Assembly: GCA_018287875.1 (NCBI GenBank)
Contig: JAGVVL010000015.1
Coordinates: 1,674,001 to 1,738,000 of the forward strand
Direction of reading: 5' to 3'
From: Nigrospora sphaerica
Taxonomy: Eukaryota; Ascomycota; Sordariomycetes; Amphisphaeriales; Apiosporaceae
DNA: 64,000 nt
The translations under genes were made by a program, and so were the position numbers. The notes under the pieces were generated by a model, which had not been told where the DNA came from, searched no databases, and worked only from the letters and a program-made list of their open reading frames with translations. Shown here piece by piece: positions 42,270-51,833 of this stretch; the first letter of the stretch is position 1; each line of letters opens with the position of its first letter.

Positions 42270-43734
42270 GCGTGCCGCATGACGCTTGAGAATCATCGTC
42301 CCCCCGCCGCGACGAGAAACAATGATACACCACACAAAAAGTCCGGATTGATGCGAAAAACGAGACCCTCACAGAGCCACAGCTGCTCCGTTACACGGCC
42401 CGCGCGCCTCCGCTCCGGATCATCACGTTACGATCACTACGCAAATGAGACCGCTTTGGTCTGGGTCATCAAGTTGGGCGGCTGGCTAGCCGTCCATCGG
42501 GAGTTGGGACAAGTGCTACGCAATGGTTTCTCGCAGGTCGTGCAAGGGATAGTCTTGGTCAGGTAGTAAATACGAACTGGCATGACGCAAAGACCACTCA
42601 TTGTTCCTCGGCGCGATGGGAAATGCTGTGACTGACTGGTGCGACGACGGAGTCTTGGAAGCCGGCATGGGCGGGCACGGGCTGCGTCGCTAGGTGCCTT
42701 TCACGTGGCTGTGGGTTACCTTTGGTTCGAATCCTTTGATCTCTCGGGCCATCAGACCGGAGCCTCCACGGAACGGTAATGGCACGATAGGTGTATACTC
42801 ATCATTGTCTACGGTAAGCTAAGTCAGAGAGGTGTGACATAGCACGCGACCCCTCGGACTGCCAGGCACCGCATGAAAGCCTTGCAAGCTTCTTCGGCCC
42901 AGAAGGGCGAATTTCATGCTTGGTGGATGATCGGGAGAGTTGCCCGGAGAGTATGCGCCAAAGCCATATATAGTTTACCCAGGCCGCCAGCAAGATCCAC
43001 CGACTACACTTACAGAGAGCCGCTTACACCCATGGTGTTCAGGTACAATCTGCGCCCTTTTGTTACTCTTACTTTTGGCGTCCTCGTCTGGAACGTCACT
43101 GAACTTCATCCCCTGCTTGAACGCCGGGTGATCATACCAGTTACTCTTCAAGTTCTTAAGGGTGCCATCTTAATTCGACGAAGGTCCAAAGCACGGGATA
43201 GACTGGTCTTAGAGGGTTGCACGCCTGAAGTTCTATTGGACATTTGTCCCTTTAGGAAGAAGGCATAGATGATGCCGGCGAGGCCGTGCGTCTTCTCGCG
43301 AGCGTGCTTGGAAAGCACACCACCAAGACATGCTCCTACTTGTCCACGGAGGGTATATCCCTTGAGTCTTATCGATGATGATTGTCTCGTCTATTATCTC
43401 GCTCGAATAGAGTGTCGCCGTGAGGTTCAACGGTATGCTGGGCCGGCCGGCCGAGTTTGCCCTGGCCCAAATAAGTATGTACAGATATGAAATCGAGAGC
43501 CTGGGGAAGAGGGACAAAGTTAGTACATGTCTTTGACGAGACCAAAAAGGTCTACCGCGTGGGTATACCAAGCCGTCGCGTACCTGCTCCTCTTATGCAG
43601 CTATATACAGCGCTGGGTATCACGGCTTCATCGCCCCTAGCGCGGGCAGGGCGAAGAAACTTGGGAGATGACGGGGGGCTTTCGGACGGCGACCCGGCCG
43701 CCGGGCTGCGTTGGCGTGTCGGCCGGCGATCCGC
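42270..43734. other. Convergent intergenic region, 1.5 kb
   Basis: This region lies between eS30 (+) and the small membrane protein gene (-). A 131-codon plus-strand frame at 42873-43268 has no recognisable family. A GGTTCGAATCC word at 42724-42734 resembles a tRNA B box but lacks a pairing T-stem. Confidence 0.45.
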
Positions 43735-43964
43735 CTATTTGTACTTTATCAAGTAGTACATAAACCCGCCGACGCCGAATATCGAAGTCAGGACTGTGGG
43801 GTGCCGTCAGCTAGGGAAGCATGGCAATAGGGGCACGGTGTTGACTCACTGACAGCCAGCGCCTCCAAAGCCCTGTGGTCAACTTCCCTGCGCAGGATCG
43901 TGCTCATGTGGATGCTCGCTTCTGCCAAGCCGCGGGCGACGAGTTCGGGGTTGATGACGGCCAT
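43735..43964 (-). CDS. Small single-pass membrane protein, 57 aa, unknown function
   Basis: Two exons, 43964-43850 and 43793-43735, are joined across a 56-nt intron (donor GTGAGT, branch GCTGAC, acceptor CACAG). The product begins MAVINPELVARGLAEASIHM, continues through an amphipathic helix (STILRREVDHRALEALA) and ends in one membrane span, VILTSIFGVGGFMYYL, with a short basic tail IKYK. The span is built across the splice junction, so neither exon alone makes a sensible protein. The short amphipathic-plus-anchor layout is like small subunits or assembly factors of mitochondrial or ER complexes, but I recognise no specific family. The call rests on good splice signals and a coherent product. 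Coding bias in so short a gene cannot be judged. Confidence 0.7.
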
Positions 43965-46710
43965 GGCTGGTAAAGAGAATGACGGAGAGACTGATAGAGC
44001 GCGCGCGCGTGTGCGTGTAAGTGAGAGTATGAGCGGCCCAAGGTACACAGTCAATTAGAGCTGCTCTCGTCCAACGAGGCGGCGGTATTAAAAGGAAAAA
44101 GGAAGAATTAGAACAAGCCAGTTGCAGAAGACGTCCCGACGCAGTCAGTCAGAGCAATAATCTGTGTAACTAAAGCGCGACACCGCCGAGCCGGGTGGCC
44201 TTGGTTTTTAAAGTGAAGGCCCATACTTGAGGCTCTCTCGGAAGGCTCAACGGCGCTCGATCGAGGTGTGGGCCGGGGTCTCCCGTCCGACCCGCGAGGC
44301 TCACCGTCCTCATGCGAGAATCAGGCCATGCCAAGAACTGCGGCGGCGAGAATCAACTCGCCAAAGTTTCGAATTTATCTCGGCAGCTCAGCTCATCGGC
44401 CATCGACGGTAGCTTATACGGTGGGTTTGCCGTGCCAGTCGGCGGGTGGGCACGGGCCACAGATTTGAGACGCGTTTCGGATCCCTGAGGGCCATCATGG
44501 ACTGATCAACGGGCGGTTCATCATGCCCATACCCGCTGTACAGGCTCAGCGGCCACGTAATTACGGGGATGTTAAGGTACTGAGGTCCAGAACATCAGTA
44601 GAGGCGCCATGGGGGGGCACCACAGAAACGGTCGAGATCTCACCCCCGCCGTTGTTTGACCCAGGCGTGGGTGATCCCCTATGCCAGGCCCCTCAGGGGG
44701 CCCTCGGGCTCCGTGACGGCGGGGGACAGTCGTCTACTGTGTACGGTTCAACGGCAATCTCGCTTGCAACTGCCCAGTTACTGTAGAACCGCAATCTTCT
44801 GGAAGGCGACGGGGACTCTTTTTGGCTCTTTCCAGCCTAGAGCCAAATTCAAGGGCCGGGCCCAGGCTCCTTTCGCGGAAAGGGGTACTTCCAGCTCTTA
44901 GTTACGAGCCGGGAGGAAGAGATCAATAAGAGGCTGGCTGGGTGCTGTGGTAAACCTCGGACTGCCACGCGCGTTGGGTAACCGTCGAATCGAAGAGGTC
45001 TTCTGAAGCCGACGACGAGCGCCGGGCCCAAACAGTGCTCCACAAGGAAAGGGGGGCAGAGAGCCTCCTCGTACGAGCCAGGCGTGACGTGTGGCTTTCC
45101 CTCGTCAGTTCTTCTCTGGTCTCTGCTGGTCTTTTTCGTGACGAGCTGGGCCGTCGAGGTGGAACGGCGTAAAGCTAACCCTCGTCTCGAGTCACATTGT
45201 GGGAACACGATGTAGTTGTATAGTGTTTTGTCCGGGGGCTGATGCCGAATGTAGGGGACAAGAGGAGCGGGTGGTGCTGACGAAAGCACCATGACTCTGT
45301 GGGACGCCGAGAACCAGGGTTGCCTGACGACCCGTGTCATTCGCAAGTCGTGCGTACTAGCCGGCCTATCATTTCTCCTGGTTTGGGCCTCAGGGTGACG
45401 GCATTTGGCGCATTGGCAGCATCTAGTGGACGTAGACAGAGATGGCAGAAGACGGAAGCTTTTTATGGTTACGCAGGATATGACGGGTGAGATGGGTAAA
45501 TGCGTGTCTCACAAGGGCCCTGACGGGTTGCGTGCGCTCTTGGCCAACGCAAGATTCTCTCCGCTGGCGTGGAGACAGTGTTTCCATGCGAATTCGGTGG
45601 TTAGGAAGCTGTCACGTGCTGCTTGCTATGAAGGTTGCTTTTTAGGCGCTTCTTGGGTGCTTGTTGGGCGTCCAGTGTCCGGACATGGATGCTGCAGGCA
45701 CTTCAGTAACACAACGAATAGCAAACGGATTCCTTACTGGCAGGCTACGACCGGGACAGGATCATGGTACCTCAATGCGGACACGAGACTTTGCAATCAG
45801 CACCACGGCAAGAGCACTAACACTACGGCAGCCAGCCCGCAGTTCTGAACCCACGCACATCCACTGTCAAACGCGAGCGCACGGGATCGCCACAAGCACG
45901 AGAAGGTGACAACGCTCATGAATGGCTCTCTGTCTTAACAGGTTCCGTGAGGACAATAGGGACATTAAGGTGGTTCACTCTACCGATCTACGGGTGATTC
46001 CGATGGTCAAGTCGGCTCTCTCATCTGCTAAATTTAGCTGCGGCCGGTTGTCCGTCACTAAGTAGTTTCCATGTTAGTGCCTGCAGTAGCACTGAGGATA
46101 GCGGAATGGAAGGCGGGAAGAAGAATACGGTGTGGGGACGGTCGGGCTCGCGCTGAGACCCATATCGAGGACCGACCGGACGGTACTCCGCACTAGGTTA
46201 CCTCTTCGGCGGAGGGGATCGTGCACGCGACATTGAGAACTGACCTCCCCCGATTGACGAGAGATGACGGGCCTTGGCCAGTCGTACCGATCGTGCGTGC
46301 GTGCGCAACGCTTTGTGCATCTTAAGTTACAACAGGAGAGACGGGCGGAGGGGAAACTCATGCCAGACCGACAGACTCGGCTGAGCCGGCACTTGTACAT
46401 CCATCTACCGTGGTAGGTATGGGAAGTATATACTTACCTAGTGAGGGGGGTCACAAAATCAATGACTCAACTAAAAGGGCGTTCTTAGTGTGCTGAGCCA
46501 GTTACCTTTCTAGGTGAGTCACTTCTTTTTTTTTGCTACCCTCCTGCCTAGCTGCCCAGGAACCTCCTTCCATGGCATCCTCACATCCTCGTTGGGCAGG
46601 GAGGGAGCCTGCGGAGAAGAAGCTCTAGTAGACGTGTTCGTGGCCCTTGAACCCCTGCGCTCCTCGGCCCCAGATAAAGGGGCCAACGGCGCAGGCCAGC
46701 TAGCGCTGAA

Positions 46711-46743
46711 AGGGCAGGCTTGCAGGGCAGGCTTGCAGGGCAG
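46711..46743. repeat. 13-bp tandem repeat, 2.5 copies
   Basis: The unit AGGGCAGGCTTGC occurs at 46711 and 46724, with a seven-base partial copy to 46743. It is outside any supported gene. Confidence 0.9.
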
Positions 46744-48021
46744 CGCCCCCTTTGCCGCCCGGCGCCCTGCCCTACGTAGATGCCGCGGCGCCGAGGATAC
46801 GGCAAGGGCGGTTCCATCTAGCTGGAAAGGTGATCGTCGTTTGTACACCAAACAGACGTACAGGGAGACAAAATACCCGGCTAGCCTGTCTGCCAGCCGT
46901 ACATTGCATTGCCGCAGCCCGCAGCAGAGGGACCTAGAGAGTGTCCCCCCTCACATTTGTAGAGGTTGCATACGAAAAGAAGAAAATGAAAAAGGAAAGG
47001 GACGAGGGCGGGCGCGCGGGGGAAGGGACGGCCGCGCTCATCTCGCCTGGAAGTTTCCCGGATGAACCAATATGGACTTCGGAGATTGTGCTGGCGTGTT
47101 GAGGGCCAGCGTGCCAGAGCCCGGAGGGAGAGAGGCATTCACGGGGTGGGTACGATGGTTATCATGTGTACCTGGAATCCACTTGGTCGGGTTTGCCGGC
47201 CCCCCTTCCCCCAAAACACATCCCACCTTCATTCTTTAGGGAATGAGGCGCCATCTCGCTGCATCATGCAGCCGCCCAGCTCCGGCCGGCGAGCTCATAG
47301 GCAGAAGGCCAGGTCGTGTGCGTGCGGGCGCGTGGAAGCTGTCTTGAGTTGGTAGTAGCACAATGAACCGAGTGGTCCGCATGCGACATCATCGTATTCA
47401 AACCACCTGCCCTTTCCCTCCCCCAAATTCATCACACCCCCGGATGCCTCCAGTCTTTTATCCATATGCCCACCACACACGACCAACCTCCAGTGCCGAA
47501 CGGTCGATTGACCACCACCCATAACCACCACCACCACCTCCTCCACCAACCAAAGCGGACCGTCGTCCCCGCCTCCTTCGCCGCCCGCCCGCTGCCGTGC
47601 TTGTTGTCCAGTTGTGGTGGTGGTGGTTGTTGTTCATATTCATATTCTCTCGTTCTCCCCGTGCCGTGCCGTGCCGTCTCGTCTCGTCCCACTCCGCCTT
47701 GCCCTGACGGACAGACATCGGCGCAGCGCATCGTCACTCTACTTACACGACAAAGAAGAGGTACATAAGGCCTGCCTATTTCCGTCGTCCGGTCCCCAAC
47801 CCGCATCCCAAGGCGGCGATCCGCCCGCCCTGCTGCTGCTTATTTAGCATTTTGGCTTTCGCCTTGACGTCTGCACTGCAACTTTATTCCCTCGTTGGGC
47901 CTACTCGCTGCTACCCGATCGTCGCTGTCGTCTGACTGCAACGACGCCCTCGGCACATCCATCGTTCGGACTGCCCTGTGCCCCCGGTCCCAGTCAGTCG
48001 TGGCCGCCTTGCGATCGTCGC

Positions 48022-48069
48022 TCCATTCCCACCCCCTCCCCCTCCCCCTCCCCTCCCCTCCCCTCCCCA
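48022..48069 (+). promoter_or_regulatory. C-rich CCCCTCCCC tract before the phosphatase start
   Basis: About 48 bases of CCCCT/CCCTC units end 113 bases before the phosphatase ATG and are followed by CCCAG. On the minus strand this gives more than four G-runs and could fold as a G-quadruplex. It may alternatively be the polypyrimidine tract of a leader-intron acceptor. Confidence 0.45.
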
Positions 48070-48182
48070 GGCCCTGCCTGCCAAACAACCTCAACCCACC
48101 CACCATCGCCCCCCTTGCGCTCCGCCGCTGTCCAGGGCTCTGCCTCTGTGGGCGACCTGCGAGGCTTTCGCGCCCGACGACG

Positions 48183-49631
48183 ATGCCCGACTTCCAGCGC
48201 TTTCGGCGGTCCAAGACCAAAAAGGCCGCCATGTCGCCGTCCTCCTCGCCCGTTCCCTCCTCCACACCCGTGCGATCCTCGGTCGACGGGAAACCGGCGC
48301 CCCCCGTGCGTAGCTCGCCGCCCACGCTGACCATTTCGACCTCGACCACGCCGCCACGGTCCAGCCATAACTCGCACAGCCCTCACGGCTTCATCCCGCC
48401 CAAGTCGCCCTTCCGCAACCTCAAGTTCTCGCGGTCCTCGCATAAGCGTGCGCGCTCGCCCGCCCCCGCTTCCTTGCAGCCCTCCGCTTCCCCCGCTGTC
48501 GTCAACCATGACGGCTCGCTGGACCACGCCATGACTTCCTCCCCCGCTCAGAACCGTTCCGCCGGTACCGACGGCGTGCTGCCCGACGGCCGCAAGCTCC
48601 CTGCCTTCCTGACCCTGTCGGAGCAGGACATCGCCACCAAGTTTGCCGACATCACCTGGAGCGAGCAGATTCGTACCGTGCAGGGCATGCGTGATACCTC
48701 GACCAAGTTTGGCCCCGTCAACCCGGCCTTCAAGAACCTCAACCGCTACCAAAACGTGCAGCCGTGGGAACACAACCGCGTGAAGCTGCAGGTGCCCGAG
48801 GGCGCCCCCGACTACATCAACGCCTCGCCCATCGTGCTCGAGTCGCCCCTGAAGCCCAAGGAGCGCCCGCCGCACAGGTACATTGCCATGCAGGGCCCCA
48901 AGCCCAACACGCAGGACCATGTCTGGCGCATGGTGGCCCAGCAGCTCGAGAGCCCCGCCGTCATCGTGATGCTCACCGAGACGCACGAGAACGCCATGGA
49001 GAAGTGCCACCCGTACTTTCCCGACGCCGTCGACGACGCATTGGAGGTGGGCGATGACGACGAGTTCGGCGACGGGTTCCGGGCGCACGTGACGTGTGTC
49101 GGCATGGAAGACAAGGCTCACGGCGCCATCGTCATGCGCCACCTGAAAATGCACGTCGAGGGACGCGATGATGACATGGACGTCTGGCACCTGTTGTACA
49201 AGAAATGGCCCGACTTCGGCGTCCCGGCCCTGGAAGACATCGACTCCTTTTTCGAGCTCATGCGCCTATCCCGCGCCAAGAACGCGAGCGGCGACAACCC
49301 GCGCGTCGTCCACTGTTCGGCCGGCGTCGGGCGCAGCGGCACCTTTATCGCGCTGGAGCATCTGATGCGCGAGGTCGAGTCGGGTGACCTCGAGCACTAC
49401 GACGAAGACAACGGCGGCGACGAGGCGCCGGATCTGGTCTTTGATACGGTCAGCGCGCTGAGGGAGCAGCGCAAGATGATGGTGCAGGCCGAGTCGCAGT
49501 ACCTGTTCATTTACAAGGTGCTGCGCAAACTCTGGATGGAAAGGTACGGCGTGGTAGATGACAGCGGCGAACCTGCCTCCAAACGGCTCAACGTGGACAA
49601 CGATCCGTTCGTCGAGGAGACAAGTGACTGA
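48183..49631 (+). CDS. Classical protein tyrosine phosphatase, 482 aa
   Basis: This is a single exon from the first in-frame ATG (48183, MPDFQRFRRSKTKKAAM). The first ~135 residues are Ser/Pro/Arg-rich and disordered-looking. The catalytic domain follows: substrate-loop motif KNLNRYQNVQPWEHNRVKL, DYINAS, the entry motif RYIAMQGPKPNTQDHVWRM, WPD loop KKWPDFGVPA, P-loop VHCSAGVGRSGT with the nucleophile at about Cys378 and its Arg, and the Q-loop region MVQAESQYLFIYKVL. All catalytic residues appear present, so it should dephosphorylate phosphotyrosine. It resembles fungal PTP1/Pyp-type enzymes that down-regulate MAP kinases, but the exact orthologue is not settled. A short acidic insert follows the HCSAGVGRSG helix (DLEHYDEDNGGDEAPD). 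The gene is followed in tandem by the DUF427 gene. Confidence 0.94.
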   Translation: MPDFQRFRRSKTKKAAMSPSSSPVPSSTPVRSSVDGKPAPPVRSSPPTLTISTSTTPPRSSHNSHSPHGFIPPKSPFRNLKFSRSSHKRARSPAPASLQPSASPAVVNHDGSLDHAMTSSPAQNRSAGTDGVLPDGRKLPAFLTLSEQDIATKFADITWSEQIRTVQGMRDTSTKFGPVNPAFKNLNRYQNVQPWEHNRVKLQVPEGAPDYINASPIVLESPLKPKERPPHRYIAMQGPKPNTQDHVWRMVAQQLESPAVIVMLTETHENAMEKCHPYFPDAVDDALEVGDDDEFGDGFRAHVTCVGMEDKAHGAIVMRHLKMHVEGRDDDMDVWHLLYKKWPDFGVPALEDIDSFFELMRLSRAKNASGDNPRVVHCSAGVGRSGTFIALEHLMREVESGDLEHYDEDNGGDEAPDLVFDTVSALREQRKMMVQAESQYLFIYKVLRKLWMERYGVVDDSGEPASKRLNVDNDPFVEETSD

Positions 49632-50794
49632 TGACCCCGGCGGGCAACAACGGCCGGGTCCGTCGGCGCCCCGAACGCGAGCCAAGGTTCTAGTCACGCG
49701 CATCTAGGCGACCCTGACCGCCTTCCGTCCTGCCCAACGCCCGGTCGGCCGCCACAGATCACGCCTACGCGGCGGACGCGGAACAGACCAGGCCAGGCGG
49801 GCTCGGAGCATTGTACACATTTCAGGAGGACAAGAGGGCACGGTGGACGGATGCATTACATGGCACGAGGGGCATCTTTTGCGTTTGGTTCGATATTCCG
49901 ATTCTGTACTCTCCAAGGGGGGGTGTCGAGGCATAGGGGGGCACGGCGATGGAACGAAACTCAGACGGCTGTGGTTTTCTGCCGTAGGGGGTTCAGGGCA
50001 ACGGATCATTTGAGATACCCACTACGTTTACTATAGACTTTTAGACACGGGGGAATGGATAGGCCAGCGAACTCGGGATTGAGGTCGACAGCTGCCAGGA
50101 CGATACCACCAGAGAGGCTTCCCCAAGAAGTAGGTAGAAACATTTTTTCCCCTCGTGTCTACCCAAGCACGCATGTCACACGTTTTGCCACCTGCCATTT
50201 CTCGGCTTCCATCTCGGTACCATAGCTACGTCCGCTGTTCTTCTCCCCCCACGTGAAGACGCTAGGCCACGGGAACCGCTGTCGCTCTTTCGAGGGGCCC
50301 TTGCCGCCTGTGCATAGCCGGCTGCAGCTAGGGCCGACCTGCAGCTACGGACAGCAGTGTTCGACGCAAACGAAGGGGCGTGCGAGGAACCCGGGGAAGG
50401 CCGGCGGCCCGATAGGTCGGTCGTATGTAGGAGCTGGAACCGCGGGGAGAGGGCGGGGGAAGCCGCTCGTTACCCCACACGCAACCTCCGGGAAGTGACG
50501 ACATGATCCCACGAACAGGGGACTCTCTCCGTTTTTGCCGCGGGAGAAGGGGAGAGAGAGAGGCGGGGGCTGTTTCGCCTTTATATGTTGAACTCGAAGA
50601 CGACCATTCATTCTCCTCTCGCCTGCTTGCTTCGTCTTTTCCGTCTCGCTTCGGAAGGACCTAACGGGCGCGCACACGGGCCTCTTCTTCAACAGCCCGT
50701 GTATAACCTACCCGCCGACGCCGCGGCCCAAAAGGCGCAGAAAAAGAAGAAGCGACAAAATCGCAAAACAAACAAACAAAAGAAAACACTCGGG
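49632..50794. other. Intergenic, 1.2 kb
   Basis: This spacer between two plus-strand genes carries an A-rich leader (AAAACAAACAAACAAA) immediately before the DUF427 start, a common fungal translation leader. No other gene. Confidence 0.5.
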
Positions 50795-51833
50795 ATGGCC
50801 AGCCCCTACGCGAGCCCCGACCTCCTGGAGCTCGGACGCCGTCTCCTCGCCGAGGGCCCGCTGCGGACGCTGGCGACGGAGAAGCGGGTGCGGATCCAGT
50901 TCGGCGGCGCCGTGGTGGCGGACACGACCGAGGCGCTCTACGTGTGGGAGAAGGTCTTTTACCCCTTCTACTACGTGCCGGCGGCGGCGTTCCGACCGGG
51001 CGTGCTGCGGTTCGACGGCGACAACGACGATGCCGCCGGTCGAGGAGGAAAGGGGGCGGAGGAGGAGAAGGAGGCTGGGTGTCGCGTCGGGCGGTTGGCG
51101 GCGGGAGGCCGGACCACGGACCGCGTGCTCGCGTTCGGCCGGCGCGTCGGCCGGCGCGAGCTCGCCGGCCGCGTCCGCGTCGAGTTCGCCGCTGCCGACG
51201 CCTGGTTCGAGGAGGACGAGCGCATCTACGTGCACCCGCGCGACCCCTACAAACGCGTTGACATCCTGCCGTCGACGCGGCCCCTCCGCGTGCTCGTGTA
51301 AGCCAGCTACCCCCGTCCCCCGTGAAAAAAAGAAAAGGGGCAGCTTTTGTTGACCTCGCCCCCCTTGTTGCCCCCCCCCCCTGGTTTCCCTACCCGAAGT
51401 GGGGGAGGAAAGGCTCCGGGCCACGCTGTCATGTCGCATTTTCGTTGCCCCCCCCCATAAAAGACAGGAGCTGACTCGGAGCGGGGGCAGGGACGGTGTC
51501 GAAGTGGCGAACGCGCCGGGCGGCGCACACCACCTGCATGAGACGGGGCTACCGGTGCGCTACTACCTACCGGCGACGGCGGTGGACCCGGCGCTGCTGC
51601 GGGCGAGCGCGACGACGACCGAGTGCCCCTACAAGGGCGTCGCCAACTATTACTCGCTGGTGTTGGGCGCCGGCACAGCCCAGGAGAGGACGCTCGAGGA
51701 CGTCGTCTGGTACTACCGCAACCCGGCGCACGAGAGCGCGCGCGTGGCAGGCCTGCTGTGCTTCTACAACGAAAAGGTCGACATCGAGCTCGACGGGAAG
51801 CGGCTGGAACGGCCCCGGACCATCTTCTCCTGA
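50795..51833 (+). CDS. Tandem DUF427 (NTP_transf_9) domain protein, 281 aa
   Basis: Exons 50795-51297 and 51491-51833 flank a 193-nt intron (donor GTAAGC, acceptor GGGCAG). The join gives RPLRVLVDGVEVANAPG, the expected start of a second domain. Domain 1 (~residues 22-160) shows VRIQFGGAVVADTTEALYVW, FYPFYYVP and WFEEDERIYVHPRDPYKRVD. Domain 2 (~residues 163-280) shows HETGLPVRYYLP, CPYKGVANYYS, VWYYRNPAHESARVAGLLCF and YNEKVDIELDG. These are the repeated DUF427 motifs seen in bacterial and fungal proteins; biochemical function is unknown despite the Pfam nucleotidyltransferase-like name. A low-complexity Gly/Glu insert in domain 1 (DAAGRGGKGAEEEKEAG) is unusual. The ATG at 50795 follows an A-rich leader. 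The intron falls nearly at the domain boundary. Confidence 0.9.

Larger units (their letters stand above)
43965..48182. other. Gene-poor divergent interval, 4.2 kb
   Basis: This interval lies between the small membrane protein gene (-) and the phosphatase (+). It includes a 13-bp direct repeat at 46711-46743 and CCA/GTG-rich stretches at 47510-47640. A C-rich tract lies at 48022-48069. Frames of 80-180 codons on both strands have no domain. No supported gene. Confidence 0.45.

Noticed and set aside
42724..42734. tRNA-like B box GGTTCGAATCC
   Set aside because: The flanking bases do not pair as a T-stem and no A box or acceptor stem is found at the right distance.
42873..43268. 131-codon plus-strand frame after eS30
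   Set aside because: No family is recognised; overlapping short frames on the other strand are equally plausible.
46074..46400. Cys/Arg-rich 108-codon minus-strand frame
   Set aside because: Cys spacing is irregular, there is no signal peptide and there is no family resemblance.
47994..49190. A 398-codon minus-strand frame
   Set aside because: It lies opposite the tyrosine phosphatase, whose motifs and codon use are unambiguous; the antisense product has no domain.
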